This document shows positions 1 through 7,762 of a stretch of 35,207 bases of DNA, in pieces. Source of the stretch: Paenibacillus popilliae ATCC 14706 (lineage in GTDB: Bacteria; Bacillota; Bacilli; Paenibacillales; Paenibacillaceae); the NCBI RefSeq assembly GCF_000315235.1, contig NZ_BALG01000087.1, positions 1-35,207 on the forward strand. Direction: 5' to 3'. Under the pieces are notes generated by a model. The model had not been told where the DNA came from, searched no databases, and saw nothing but the letters and a program-made list of their open reading frames with translations. Both the position numbers and the translations under genes were made by a program. How positions within the stretch are numbered: position 1 is the first letter of the stretch; every line of letters starts with the position of its first letter.

Positions 1-13
1 GAGTGTAGCTCAT
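1..13 (-). CDS. Start of a leftward gene cut by the window edge
   Basis: Only the first four codons (Met-Ser-Tyr-Thr) lie in the window. The call rests on a textbook start: on the minus strand AAGGAGA (27..21) is followed seven bases later by ATG (13..11). The gene runs off the left edge, so its product cannot be named. It is divergent from the small ORF and spoVA genes to the right. The 289 bases between this start and the ORF at 303 hold no other gene I can support. Confidence 0.4.
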
Positions 14-302
14 GGTGGATTCTCCTTGTGTGAATGGGGTGGTGAGAACTTTCATTCTACACGAATCCGGCCATGAGCCTTTTGTTTTTTTATTCCCAGA
101 AGGTGTCGCACTTCATTTTACAATCCGTCGTGAAGAATAAATAATGTCTACCTTTTAAACCGGTTTACACAAAGATATTGACAGACCCGGAAGTTATTCG
201 TGAAGCGCTCGCCAGGCCGCTGCTGGTTCAACATCGTGTACCCGATTCAGGCCCACCTGCATACGTTAGTAGCAAGGGATAACCAGAAAGGATGATGAGC
301 AT

Positions 303-395
303 ATGGAAATGAAGCGGCAAGCGTGGGATATCATCTTGGTGTTGTTCGTGCTCTTGGTCATCATTTGCTTGTTGCTGTTCGGAATGGGACTGTAG
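303..395 (+). CDS. 30-residue hydrophobic peptide upstream of spoVAC
   Basis: A 30-codon ORF starts at ATG 303 behind an AAAGGA ribosome binding site (about 287-292) and ends at TAG 393-395. After a short charged start (MEMKRQ) nearly all of it is one membrane helix, roughly residues 9-27, rich in Leu, Ile and Val. This layout resembles the tiny YjcZ/SscA-type sporulation membrane peptides of Bacillales, and its place ahead of a spoVA operon fits, but the sequence is too short for a firm family call. It could also be an untranslated stretch of the spoVA leader. Confidence 0.45.
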   Translation: MEMKRQAWDIILVLFVLLVIICLLLFGMGL

Positions 396-491
396 ATTGG
401 AACTGGCATAGGCAGAGACATAATTTATTCACATACGGCAAATACTGAACGCAGGCAACTGAACTTCAGACTGAATGCAGGAGGTGAATCA

Positions 492-1004
492 ATGGCGACT
501 TCGACCAAATCCGGGTCATCCGGGTCTACAACGTGGACTTCCGGAGGAACGACTATCTCGGAGAAAGAGTATAAGCAGATCGCCAAGCAGCGTGAACCGT
601 CCCGCCCCGTATGGAAAAATTGCGTACGGGCTTTTTTGGCGGGGGGAACGATCTGCCTGATTGGACAAGCCATTGAACAAATATTAATCACGTTTTTCGA
701 TATGACGAAGAAAGAGGCAGCAGGCCCGACAGTCGTCATTCTTGTGCTGGCTTCTGTCATTCTGACGAGCCTGGGCGTGTATGACAAACTGGCGCAATGG
801 GCCGGCGCGGGCACGGCGGTTCCCGTGACCGGGTTCGCCAATTCAATGTGCTCCGCGGCATTGGAGCACCGCAGCGAAGGCCTCGTGCTGGGAGTCGGCG
901 GCAATATGTTCAAGCTGGCCGGTTCTGTCATCGTATTTGGAACGGTAGCCGCCTTTATTATTGCGCTTATCTATTACATTTTCGGGATACAGTTCCAGCA
1001 TTGA
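492..1004 (+). CDS. spoVAC: Stage V sporulation protein AC (SpoVAC)
   Basis: Inner spore-membrane component of the SpoVA channel, which moves Ca2+-dipicolinic acid into the forespore and out during germination. The 170-residue protein has a hydrophilic N-terminus (about 1-40) and then several membrane segments (about 45-68, 80-100, 145-165). The central stretch GAGTAVPVTGFANSM followed by EHRSEG and GVGGNMFKLAGSVIVFGTVAA is the hallmark of the SpoVAC/SpoVAE family; B. subtilis SpoVAC has nearly the same block. The start at 492 has a GGAGGTG site six to seven bases upstream. It leads spoVAD and spoVAE on the same strand. Expression in the forespore under sigma-G is expected from the family, but I found no convincing sigma-G promoter. 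Confidence 0.95.
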   Translation: MATSTKSGSSGSTTWTSGGTTISEKEYKQIAKQREPSRPVWKNCVRAFLAGGTICLIGQAIEQILITFFDMTKKEAAGPTVVILVLASVILTSLGVYDKLAQWAGAGTAVPVTGFANSMCSAALEHRSEGLVLGVGGNMFKLAGSVIVFGTVAAFIIALIYYIFGIQFQH

Positions 1005-1040
1005 TGCCGGACGTTCCCAGATGGTAAAGGAGTAAATCTG

Positions 1041-2066
1041 ATGCGTATAGGACGCCATACATGGCGGTTCGCCAATCAACCGGTCATTATCGGTACCGCG
1101 ACCGTAGTTGGCCCCGAGGAAGGAAAAGGACCTCTTGCCGCCGACTTTGACTTTATTCACGAAGATTTGGATTTGAAGGAGCCAAGCTGGGAAAAGGCGG
1201 AGCGCAAGCTGCTGGAGCAGGCCTCCCAGCTCGCCGTCGTCAATGCGAACATTACGCAGGATGATTTGGATTATTTCGTTGGCGGCGACCTGATGAACCA
1301 GATTATCAGCAACTCCTTCGCCGCACGCGGGCTGGGAGTGCCATACATCGGCGTATTCGGCGCATGCTCCACCTCGATGGAAGCGCTGGCCCTCGGATCG
1401 CTGCTGGTCGATTCCGGCAACGCGAATATCGTCATGTCCGGCACATGCAGCCACAACTGCTCTGTAGAGAAGCAGTTCCGCTATCCGACGGAATACGGCT
1501 CCCAGAAGCCACCGACCGCGCAATATACCGTGACTGGCGCCGGCGTGGCCATTGTGGGCAAAAAAGGCAAGGGACCGAAAGTAACGGCTGCGACGATCGG
1601 CAAAATTGTCGATCTGGGCATCAAAGATCCGTTCAATATGGGAGCGGCCATGGCGCCGGCGGCCGTCGATACCATTCAGACTCATTTGACCGACTTGAAG
1701 CGCAGTCCCGCCTATTATGACATGATTGTGACCGGTGATTTGGCTACCGTCGGTTACGGCATCGCCAAAGATTTGTTCAAAAAACACGACATCAACATCC
1801 AGACGTCGAACTATCAGGATTGCGGGCTAATGATATACGATATGGTCAAGCAAAAGGTGGATGTGCAAGCGGGAGGAAGCGGGGCGGCTTGCTCGGCTGT
1901 CGTCACCTACGGTCACATTCTGAAGCGGATGAGGGAAGGCGAACTGAAAAAGGTTTTGATCGTGGCGACCGGAGCCCTCCTGTCCCCACTGTCCTACCAG
2001 CAGGGAGAGACCATTCCTTGCATCGCTCATGCCGCAACGATCGAGATGGGAGGAGACGAATCATGA
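1041..2066 (+). CDS. spoVAD: Stage V sporulation protein AD (SpoVAD)
   Basis: Peripheral component of the SpoVA complex that binds dipicolinic acid; it has a thiolase-like fold. The 341-residue length is normal for the family. Visible marks include GVFGACSTSMEALALG, with Cys109 at the place of the thiolase nucleophile, VTGDLATVGYG, and a C-terminal GGSGAACSAVV and ATGALLSP. An AAAGGAG site precedes ATG 1041 at good spacing. The gene lies 36 bases after spoVAC and its TGA overlaps the spoVAE ATG (ATGA at 2063-2066), indicating translational coupling within one operon. Confidence 0.96.
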   Translation: MRIGRHTWRFANQPVIIGTATVVGPEEGKGPLAADFDFIHEDLDLKEPSWEKAERKLLEQASQLAVVNANITQDDLDYFVGGDLMNQIISNSFAARGLGVPYIGVFGACSTSMEALALGSLLVDSGNANIVMSGTCSHNCSVEKQFRYPTEYGSQKPPTAQYTVTGAGVAIVGKKGKGPKVTAATIGKIVDLGIKDPFNMGAAMAPAAVDTIQTHLTDLKRSPAYYDMIVTGDLATVGYGIAKDLFKKHDINIQTSNYQDCGLMIYDMVKQKVDVQAGGSGAACSAVVTYGHILKRMREGELKKVLIVATGALLSPLSYQQGETIPCIAHAATIEMGGDES

Positions 2067-2413
2067 TCTTTGTGTGGGCATTTATCGTAGGAGGGCTGAT
2101 CTGCGTTATTGGTCAACTGCTGTTCGATGTCGCGAAGCTGACGCCGGCGCATACGATGGCGCTGCTGGTCGTCACTGGCGCGGTCGTGGACGGCTTGGGC
2201 TGGTACGAGCCGTTGATTGAATTCGCCGGCGCGGGCGCAACCGTTCCGATTACGAGCTTCGGCAACTCCCTTGTGCACGGGGCGATTACCGATTTGAAAT
2301 CGGATGGATGGATTGGCGCCGTCAGCGGCATATTCAAGACGACAAGCGCGGGAATATCGGCCGCGATCGTCTTCTCCTTCCTGGCATCGCTCGTCGTGCG
2401 GCCCAAAGGATAA
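2063..2413 (+). CDS. spoVAE: Stage V sporulation protein AE (SpoVAE, AEb type)
   Basis: Small integral membrane partner of SpoVAC in the dipicolinate channel. From ATG 2063 it encodes 116 residues, the usual size for the SpoVAEb type. It shares GAGATVPITSFGNSLVHGA with SpoVAC and has three to four membrane segments (about 2-20, 32-52, 88-112). Its ATG overlaps the spoVAD stop, so a longer upstream start in this frame is unlikely. No spoVAA, AB, AEa or AF genes are seen, so this is the compact AC-AD-AE form of the operon. A strong hairpin follows the stop. Confidence 0.93.
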   Translation: MIFVWAFIVGGLICVIGQLLFDVAKLTPAHTMALLVVTGAVVDGLGWYEPLIEFAGAGATVPITSFGNSLVHGAITDLKSDGWIGAVSGIFKTTSAGISAAIVFSFLASLVVRPKG

Positions 2414-2425
2414 GCGCGTGTCGAG

Positions 2426-2466
2426 CAGACAAGCTCCGCAGCCTGAACAGGTGCGGAGCTTGTCTG
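2426..2466 (+). terminator. Hairpin after spoVAE without a U tail
   Basis: A perfect 15-bp inverted repeat (2426-2440 with 2452-2466) encloses an 11-base loop, starting 12 bases after the spoVAE stop. It probably ends or stabilises the spoVA transcript. There is no T run after it, so it is not a classic intrinsic terminator. Confidence 0.6.
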
Positions 2467-2512
2467 GTGCCATGAATTAGCTTGAAGACGAAACGTATTA
2501 TTGATGTACCTT

Positions 2513-2589
2513 CACCATAAAATGGTGTAATATGAGGAAATGTAAAGAAACTTTGCTTAAATATCCTTACGCAAAGTACACCATAAAAT
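2513..2589. promoter_or_regulatory. Repeat cluster upstream of the MoxR operon
   Basis: The sequence CACCATAAAAT occurs twice (2513-2523 and 2579-2589). The first copy forms the dyad CACCAT-AAA-ATGGTG (2513-2527). Between the copies lies a second dyad, ACTTTGC (2550-2556) with GCAAAGT (2571-2577). The block is AT-rich and lies 44-120 bases before the MoxR start, where a promoter and operators would be expected. A -10-like TAATAT (2528-2533) is present but no well-spaced -35 was found. Confidence 0.4.
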
Positions 2590-2632
2590 TCGGTATTTTT
2601 CCTTATATCACCGTTGTGTAGGAGGTTTTTCC

Positions 2633-3589
2633 TTGCATTCGCAATCATCGCTGCATTCGATTATTGAACAGATCCAGTCTGCGTTGGATCAATGCATATT
2701 AGGGAAGTCACTCGAGATTGAATTCATGCTCACCGCCATGGTGGCCGGGGGCCACGTCCTCATCGAGGACGTGCCGGGGACGGGCAAGACGCAGCTCGTC
2801 AAATCGCTGGCGCGCACGATAGACGGGGCGTTCCGCCGTATCCAATGCAACCCCGACTTGCTGCCGACCGATATTACCGGCGTTTTTATTTTCCACCCCA
2901 AGGACCAGCAGTTTATTTTCCGTCCCGGACCGGTCATGTGCAACGTGCTTCTCGTGGACGAAATCAACCGGGCGACGACGAAGACGCAATCGGCCCTGCT
3001 GGAGGCAATGGAGGAGCACCATATTACGGTGGACGGCGAGACCTTTGCGTTGCCCGTTCCGTTCATGCTCTTCGCCACTCAGAACCCCATCGAGTTCGAG
3101 GGAACATTCCAGCTGCCGGAAGCCCAGTTGGATCGCTTTATGTTCAAGATGAACTTGGGGTACCCGGATAAAGCGATGGAACGGGCCATGCTGGCTCGCC
3201 ATGTGCTTGGACAGCCATCCGAGCGGGTTCCGACAATTACGGATATTACCGTGATTGATAAGATGCGGGAAGACGCTCGAGGCATCCATATCGACGATGC
3301 CGTCGCTTCCTATATCATCGATGTGGTCCGAGCGACAAGGATTCACTCGAACATCGTGCTGGGCGCAAGCCCGCGCGCTTCCGTGGCGCTCATGCAAGCG
3401 GTAAAGGCCCGCGCCTGGCTTCAAGGCCGACGCTATGTTACTCCGGATGATGTTAAGACGCTGCTTCCGTTCGTTCTGGCTCATCGCCTCGTGCTCGATA
3501 TGGAAGCGAAGATGGAGGGACTGACTGCGGAGCAAGTGCTGATGGAGGTGGTCCGAGGCGTACCGGTGCCGGTTCGGATGGAACTGTAG
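2633..3589 (+). CDS. MoxR-family AAA+ ATPase
   Basis: AAA+ ATPase of the MoxR family, chaperone-like proteins usually encoded beside DUF58 and transglutaminase genes. The 318-residue protein has Walker A GTGKT (residues 49-53), Walker B VLLVDE (105-110) followed by INRA, sensor 1 ATQNPIEFEGTFQLPEAQLDRF, and a C-terminal lid with the family's SPRASVAL. Translation starts at TTG 2633, seven bases after GGAGG (2621-2625); no better ATG lies nearby. It is one base from the next gene, so the three genes to 7093 form one operon. The cellular target is unknown. Confidence 0.93.
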   Translation: MHSQSSLHSIIEQIQSALDQCILGKSLEIEFMLTAMVAGGHVLIEDVPGTGKTQLVKSLARTIDGAFRRIQCNPDLLPTDITGVFIFHPKDQQFIFRPGPVMCNVLLVDEINRATTKTQSALLEAMEEHHITVDGETFALPVPFMLFATQNPIEFEGTFQLPEAQLDRFMFKMNLGYPDKAMERAMLARHVLGQPSERVPTITDITVIDKMREDARGIHIDDAVASYIIDVVRATRIHSNIVLGASPRASVALMQAVKARAWLQGRRYVTPDDVKTLLPFVLAHRLVLDMEAKMEGLTAEQVLMEVVRGVPVPVRMEL

Positions 3590-3590
3590 C

Positions 3591-4850
3591 ATGAGCTCGC
3601 CGCCGTTGGTGCCCCGTCGTCCACGTTCACGGAGACGGGCATTTCTTATTGCTTTCGTCACTTATGTCAGTTGTATTTTCTATTTTCTGTTCCAGGGCGG
3701 CAAGACGTCCTTCATGCTGCTGTCGATGGCGACCGTGCTGGCCGTCTATTGGGCCTGCAGGTGGTTCGGGGGCGTGACCAAGGTTCAAGGTCAGCGTATG
3801 GTACGGATAGGGACAAGCCGATTCCTCCCCGCCCAATCCCGTATCGCGGTATCCGTGGAACTGCACGTTCCGGGATGGATTCCGCTTCCCTATGTCATCG
3901 TGCAGGACGGTCTGTACCGCTTCGATGAACTGTATAGCGAGGCGGAGGCGGCCGTTACCTTGGATGCCGGCAGGAAGGCGGTATGGACGTACCGGACGCC
4001 GCCGCTTCCACGCGGGGCATACCGCTTGGATGCAACGACATGCTTGTCCAAAGATTTATTTGGCATGTTCGAGCAGCGCGGACAGTTCCATACGCCATCC
4101 TCCTTTTTCATCTTGCCGGCCACGGTTCCGATCCCTGCCTGGACCCAAGCCGGCCATCAAGCGGTCCAACCCGGACAGACGGTTGCGATGGATAAGAGGA
4201 AGCGGGAGTCGACGCAATTGAGCGGCGTACGGGAATACGTCTATGGCGATCGTCTCTCGCGCATTCATTGGAATGCCACCGCCAAGAGCGGAAGCTTGAA
4301 ATCGAAGCAATTCGATCAGGAAGTGCAAGCCCCTATCCTGATCGTGCTTGATATAAGGAGAACCTCCTATGAGAATAGGACCAGCTTCGAATTGGCGCTG
4401 TCGGCTGCGGCGTCGATGGCGCAATATGCGAAGGCGAACAGGCATCCCGCCTATGTAGCCGCAATCGGCGGGTCTCTTCATTGGTGGGACGCTGCGGCGC
4501 TCTTGCGCGAACCGGCCGCTTACAAGCAATGGTGGTCTACCATCGAGCCGGAAACGCCGAATCTGCAAGGCAATGACCGAATTGGCTCGATGCTGGCACA
4601 ACGCGCCTCACGGCTGCGCGGGGCGGCCATCGCCTGGATCAGCGGGGCGATGACGTCCGGCGATATGACGGCGATCGGAGGCCTGCGATCCCTTGGCGGC
4701 AGCGGCACGTTTATTCACGCCGCCGCTGATGACGGCCCCGATGAAGCCGCTTTGCTTCGCGCTTTGGCGAAGCAGGGCTTTGAATATAAATGGCTGGATG
4801 AGTTGAACCATCTTCCCAAGCTGCTTGGAGGTGGGGTGACATGGAAGTGA
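3591..4850 (+). CDS. DUF58 domain membrane protein
   Basis: Partner of the MoxR ATPase. The 419-residue protein starts with a basic stretch (RRPRSRRR) and two membrane helices (about 14-30 and 33-53). A beta-rich region follows, then the DUF58 signature at residues 218-227 (YGDRLSRIHW) continuing into NATAKSGSLKSKQFDQE. The C-terminal part resembles a von Willebrand A-like fold. Its biochemical role is not established. ATG 3591 follows the MoxR stop by one base, and its 3' end overlaps the transglutaminase gene by 10 bases, so translation is probably coupled. Confidence 0.92.
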   Translation: MSSPPLVPRRPRSRRRAFLIAFVTYVSCIFYFLFQGGKTSFMLLSMATVLAVYWACRWFGGVTKVQGQRMVRIGTSRFLPAQSRIAVSVELHVPGWIPLPYVIVQDGLYRFDELYSEAEAAVTLDAGRKAVWTYRTPPLPRGAYRLDATTCLSKDLFGMFEQRGQFHTPSSFFILPATVPIPAWTQAGHQAVQPGQTVAMDKRKRESTQLSGVREYVYGDRLSRIHWNATAKSGSLKSKQFDQEVQAPILIVLDIRRTSYENRTSFELALSAAASMAQYAKANRHPAYVAAIGGSLHWWDAAALLREPAAYKQWWSTIEPETPNLQGNDRIGSMLAQRASRLRGAAIAWISGAMTSGDMTAIGGLRSLGGSGTFIHAAADDGPDEAALLRALAKQGFEYKWLDELNHLPKLLGGGVTWK

Positions 4851-7093
4851 ATCGGCAGGCGAAATCTGCTTACCCGGCAAGCTCCGTTCAACCGGCACCA
4901 CCCGGAATGATAAAGCGCTGGCTGCTAGACGGTTGGAGCGAGCGTCTGTTCTGGACTTGCCTTGCCGTTATGGTCTGGCAGTGGATCGTGATGCTGGAGC
5001 CGTATTGGTATGACGAGACGATTGCGATGTCCAAGGACGTACTCCGAATCCTATGGGGAGTATCCGTATTATGTCCCCGGCAATTTTGGGGCCGTCTGCT
5101 TCTTGGGCTGCCGCTCGTCTTGCGCGTCATTTATATAGAGCTGGTTCGCAATCACTTGTGGATCGAGGATGGAGCGCGCTGGGAGAGACTGCAAGTCTTT
5201 CATCCTTATATTTGGTTCGTTCTCGGCATTTGGCTCTGCTATGAGGCGTTTAATCATATTGTTCGCGGGATCGGCCGCATCATCATGTGGCTGCTCATTC
5301 AAGTTGTCGTCTTCGGCATCCTGGATTCTTTCACCGAGGATATATTATGGGATCAGGTCGCCTGGATCGTCGGCGCGGCCCTCGTATGGCTCATCGGGCT
5401 TCATTTCTCCCAGATGAAGCACAGCTATCCCGAGATGAAGCGAACTCCGCTGCGGTACCTTCTTCAGATGACGGTAAGCGCCATCGTCGTCATTGCCCTT
5501 ATTATCACGGTCGGGGTGAACATGCCCGGACTGGAGCCGATCCTGACCGACCCGTATACGGACTGGACGAACCGGAACGGCAATGGCGGTAACATCGTCG
5601 AGCACACCGTCTCGAACGGAATCGGGACACCGAGCCCGACGACTTCCGGCTACAGCAACCATGACAGCCAGCTTGGAGGCGACTTCCAGATGGATTATCA
5701 GCTGGTGATGACGGTAACCTCTGAATCCTGCGGCTATTGGCGGGGGGAAGCCAAGGATATATACACCGGTCAGGGCTGGGTCGATGCGAAGCGGGAAGAG
5801 AGGCTGGAACCGATAAGTCCGGGCGAGCGCTTCGAAGCTGACGACGTTCCCTCGAAGCGGCTTCAGACGAAGGAGATGATCCAGAAGGTGCAAATGCATA
5901 CCGAACAGGTGTATCCGGTTCTGTTCGGTATGTATTCGGTAGCGGCGGTGGAGGAACTGGAAGGCGGCGATATGGACGGGCTTGCATGGAATGGGAGAGA
6001 GAGCGAGGTCCGGTACGAGGGGAGAGGCGCTGCCCGTTATCCGACAAGCTATACGATCGTGTCCCACGTCCCGATCATCCAGGAACAGGATCTGCGAGCG
6101 GCGCCCCCATCCGAAGCGCCGGACAGCGCCTACCTGCAGCTGCCGGATCGTCTTCCAACCCGAGTCGTCGAGCTGGCCCGAAGCCTGACCGCAGGGGAGA
6201 CGAACCATTACGGCAAGGCCCAAAAAATCGAACAATATTTACGGACCCAGTTCACTTATACGAATGTTCCGGATATTTCGAAGCGGACCAGCGACGATTT
6301 CGTCGACGGGTTTCTGTTCGAGATGAAGGAAGGGTACTGCGACTATTTCTCCACCTCGATGGCGGTCATGCTCCGCAGCGTGGGCGTGCCGACGCGCTGG
6401 GTGAAGGGCTATGCGCCCGGAGCCCGCGAAGGATCGAATCGTGAAATGATGCCGGGCTTCTTCGATCCCGATGCAGGCGGCCGCTTCCGCGTCACGAATG
6501 CGGACGCGCATTCTTGGGTAGAGGTATATATGGGGAAGTACGGCTGGGTGTCTTTCGAGCCGACCCCGGGATTCCGTATGCCGAGCCCGGAGCAGGAGGA
6601 GGAGCAAGCGCCCGACACGCCGCCCGAGCAGGAGAAAGAGACACCGCCCAAAGGGAAGGAAGAGAGGAAGGCGAGCAAGACGGAAGAAGAAACTGCACTT
6701 CCGTCCTGGGTGAGTACGGGAGCCCGCTCGATCGTGGGCGTTGCGCTGCTCGGATTGCTGGCCTGGCTTGTCCGGCAATGGGGCCAGGCCGGATTCTTGC
6801 TGTGCTGGCGGCGTACCTTCCGGCGGCAGATATCGCAAAACGATCGGGTCGTGCTCGAGACGGAGCTGTGGCTCAGCTACTGCCGGCTTCGCGGGTTGCG
6901 CAAAGAACCGCACGAGACGGTGCGCGAAGCTGCCTTCCGCTGGACTGAGGACCTGCCGCAGCTGGAAGCTTCCCTGCAGGTTATCGTGCCGACATTCGAA
7001 CAGGCGAAATACAGCGGCGATCCGCTGAGGCAAGTCGATGTGGCCCGGTTCCGGGAAGCGGTGAGACAGTTCCGGCGCGTCCGCAAGCGGTAA
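4841..7093 (+). CDS. Membrane transglutaminase-like protein (TgpA type)
   Basis: A 750-residue protein with several N-terminal membrane helices (about residues 25-230), an extracytoplasmic transglutaminase-like domain and a C-terminal helix (about 628-646) followed by a DUF4129-like cytoplasmic tail. The catalytic triad is visible: Cys500 in EGYCDYFSTSM, His557 in NADAHSWVEV and an acidic residue, Glu573, in SFEPTPGF. A Glu/Pro/Lys-rich linker (about 580-620) separates the enzyme domain from the last helix. The ATG at 4841 has an upstream GGAGGTGG. With MoxR and DUF58 it forms a common three-gene module of unknown substrate, possibly acting on the cell envelope. A strong terminator follows. 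Confidence 0.92.
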   Translation: MEVNRQAKSAYPASSVQPAPPGMIKRWLLDGWSERLFWTCLAVMVWQWIVMLEPYWYDETIAMSKDVLRILWGVSVLCPRQFWGRLLLGLPLVLRVIYIELVRNHLWIEDGARWERLQVFHPYIWFVLGIWLCYEAFNHIVRGIGRIIMWLLIQVVVFGILDSFTEDILWDQVAWIVGAALVWLIGLHFSQMKHSYPEMKRTPLRYLLQMTVSAIVVIALIITVGVNMPGLEPILTDPYTDWTNRNGNGGNIVEHTVSNGIGTPSPTTSGYSNHDSQLGGDFQMDYQLVMTVTSESCGYWRGEAKDIYTGQGWVDAKREERLEPISPGERFEADDVPSKRLQTKEMIQKVQMHTEQVYPVLFGMYSVAAVEELEGGDMDGLAWNGRESEVRYEGRGAARYPTSYTIVSHVPIIQEQDLRAAPPSEAPDSAYLQLPDRLPTRVVELARSLTAGETNHYGKAQKIEQYLRTQFTYTNVPDISKRTSDDFVDGFLFEMKEGYCDYFSTSMAVMLRSVGVPTRWVKGYAPGAREGSNREMMPGFFDPDAGGRFRVTNADAHSWVEVYMGKYGWVSFEPTPGFRMPSPEQEEEQAPDTPPEQEKETPPKGKEERKASKTEEETALPSWVSTGARSIVGVALLGLLAWLVRQWGQAGFLLCWRRTFRRQISQNDRVVLETELWLSYCRLRGLRKEPHETVREAAFRWTEDLPQLEASLQVIVPTFEQAKYSGDPLRQVDVARFREAVRQFRRVRKR

Positions 7094-7152
7094 GCTCCGC
7101 TTCCTTGTCACGCGGGAGGCGGGAGACAGGGAGCCGGAATGTGACGAAATAG

Positions 7153-7182
7153 AGCCGTTCCGTACGGGAACGGCTTTTTTTT
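7153..7182 (+). terminator. Intrinsic terminator of the MoxR operon
   Basis: AGCCGTTCC (7153-7161) pairs with GGAACGGCT (7167-7175), followed by an eight-base T run (7175-7182). It lies 60 bases after the transglutaminase stop and just before the yqeG promoter. Confidence 0.9.
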
Positions 7183-7210
7183 GCACGAAAATCAATGAAT
7201 ATGGTATAGT
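7181..7210 (+). promoter_or_regulatory. Extended -10 promoter for the yqeG operon
   Basis: TGG followed by TATAGT (7205-7210) gives an extended -10. A weak -35 TTGCAC (7181-7186) lies 18 bases upstream, overlapping the terminator tail. Transcription would begin near 7216, downstream of the possible TTG start at 7211, which supports the yqeG start chosen here. Confidence 0.6.
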
Positions 7211-7237
7211 TTGTCGTATGAAAACGAGGTGACTGTT

Positions 7238-7762
7238 TTGTTGGAAAGGCTTATTCCCCGTCTTCGGGTAAGCTCCGTATACGAAATTGGTTTGGATAAG
7301 CTGGCGGAACAAGGCATTCGAGGCATCATTACCGATCTGGACAACACGCTCGTCGGCGCCAAGGTGCCGGAAGCGACCCCGGAACTGGCGGCCTGGCTGG
7401 AGGAAGTCAAGCACCGCGGCTTCAAGGTCGTCATCGTATCGAATAATGATCATACGCGCGTATCCCGGTTCGCCGTCCCGCTTGATCTTCCGTTTATACA
7501 CGCGGCCCGGAAGCCGGCGCAGCGGGCTTTTCGCCAAGCGCTGTCGCTGATGGGGCTGAAGCCGGCTCAGACGGCTGTCATCGGCGATCAGATGCTGACG
7601 GATGTCCTGGGAGGCAACCGGATCGGCATATTTACGATATTGGTGCAGCCTATCGCCATTCAGGACGAGGGCTGGGGAACCCGCATCAATCGGCGCATTG
7701 AGCGTTATGCCACGTCCCGGTTGAAGCGGAGAGGATTGTGGCAAGAGGAGGAGAAAAGGTGA
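7238..7762 (+). CDS. yqeG: YqeG family HAD phosphatase
   Basis: HAD-superfamily phosphatase of the YqeG type, substrate uncertain. The nucleophile motif DLDNTLV, then VSNN, then the Lys of ARKPAQRAF, and GDQMLTDVLGGNRIG (motif 4) are all present, in order, as in B. subtilis YqeG. The start is taken at TTG 7238 (174 residues), five bases after GAGGTGA (7226-7232); TTG 7241 is a close alternative. A longer frame from TTG 7211 would start before the predicted transcription start. It leads a long operon, and its TGA overlaps the yqeH GTG by four bases. Confidence 0.9.
   Translation: MLERLIPRLRVSSVYEIGLDKLAEQGIRGIITDLDNTLVGAKVPEATPELAAWLEEVKHRGFKVVIVSNNDHTRVSRFAVPLDLPFIHAARKPAQRAFRQALSLMGLKPAQTAVIGDQMLTDVLGGNRIGIFTILVQPIAIQDEGWGTRINRRIERYATSRLKRRGLWQEEEKR

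Noticed and set aside
32-59. Sigma-G-like promoter GAATG (32-36) and CATTCTA (53-59) on the plus strand
   Set aside because: The spacer is 16 bases and the elements lie about 240 bases before the first ORF; too weak to list as a promoter for the spoVA genes.
843-1787. Long open frame on the minus strand over spoVAC and spoVAD
   Set aside because: It is the antisense shadow of two clear spoVA genes; the protein has no recognisable domain and no ribosome binding site.
6239-7744. 501-codon minus-strand open frame over the transglutaminase and yqeG
   Set aside because: GC-rich antisense frame rich in Arg, Pro and His; it crosses a terminator and a promoter of the real genes.
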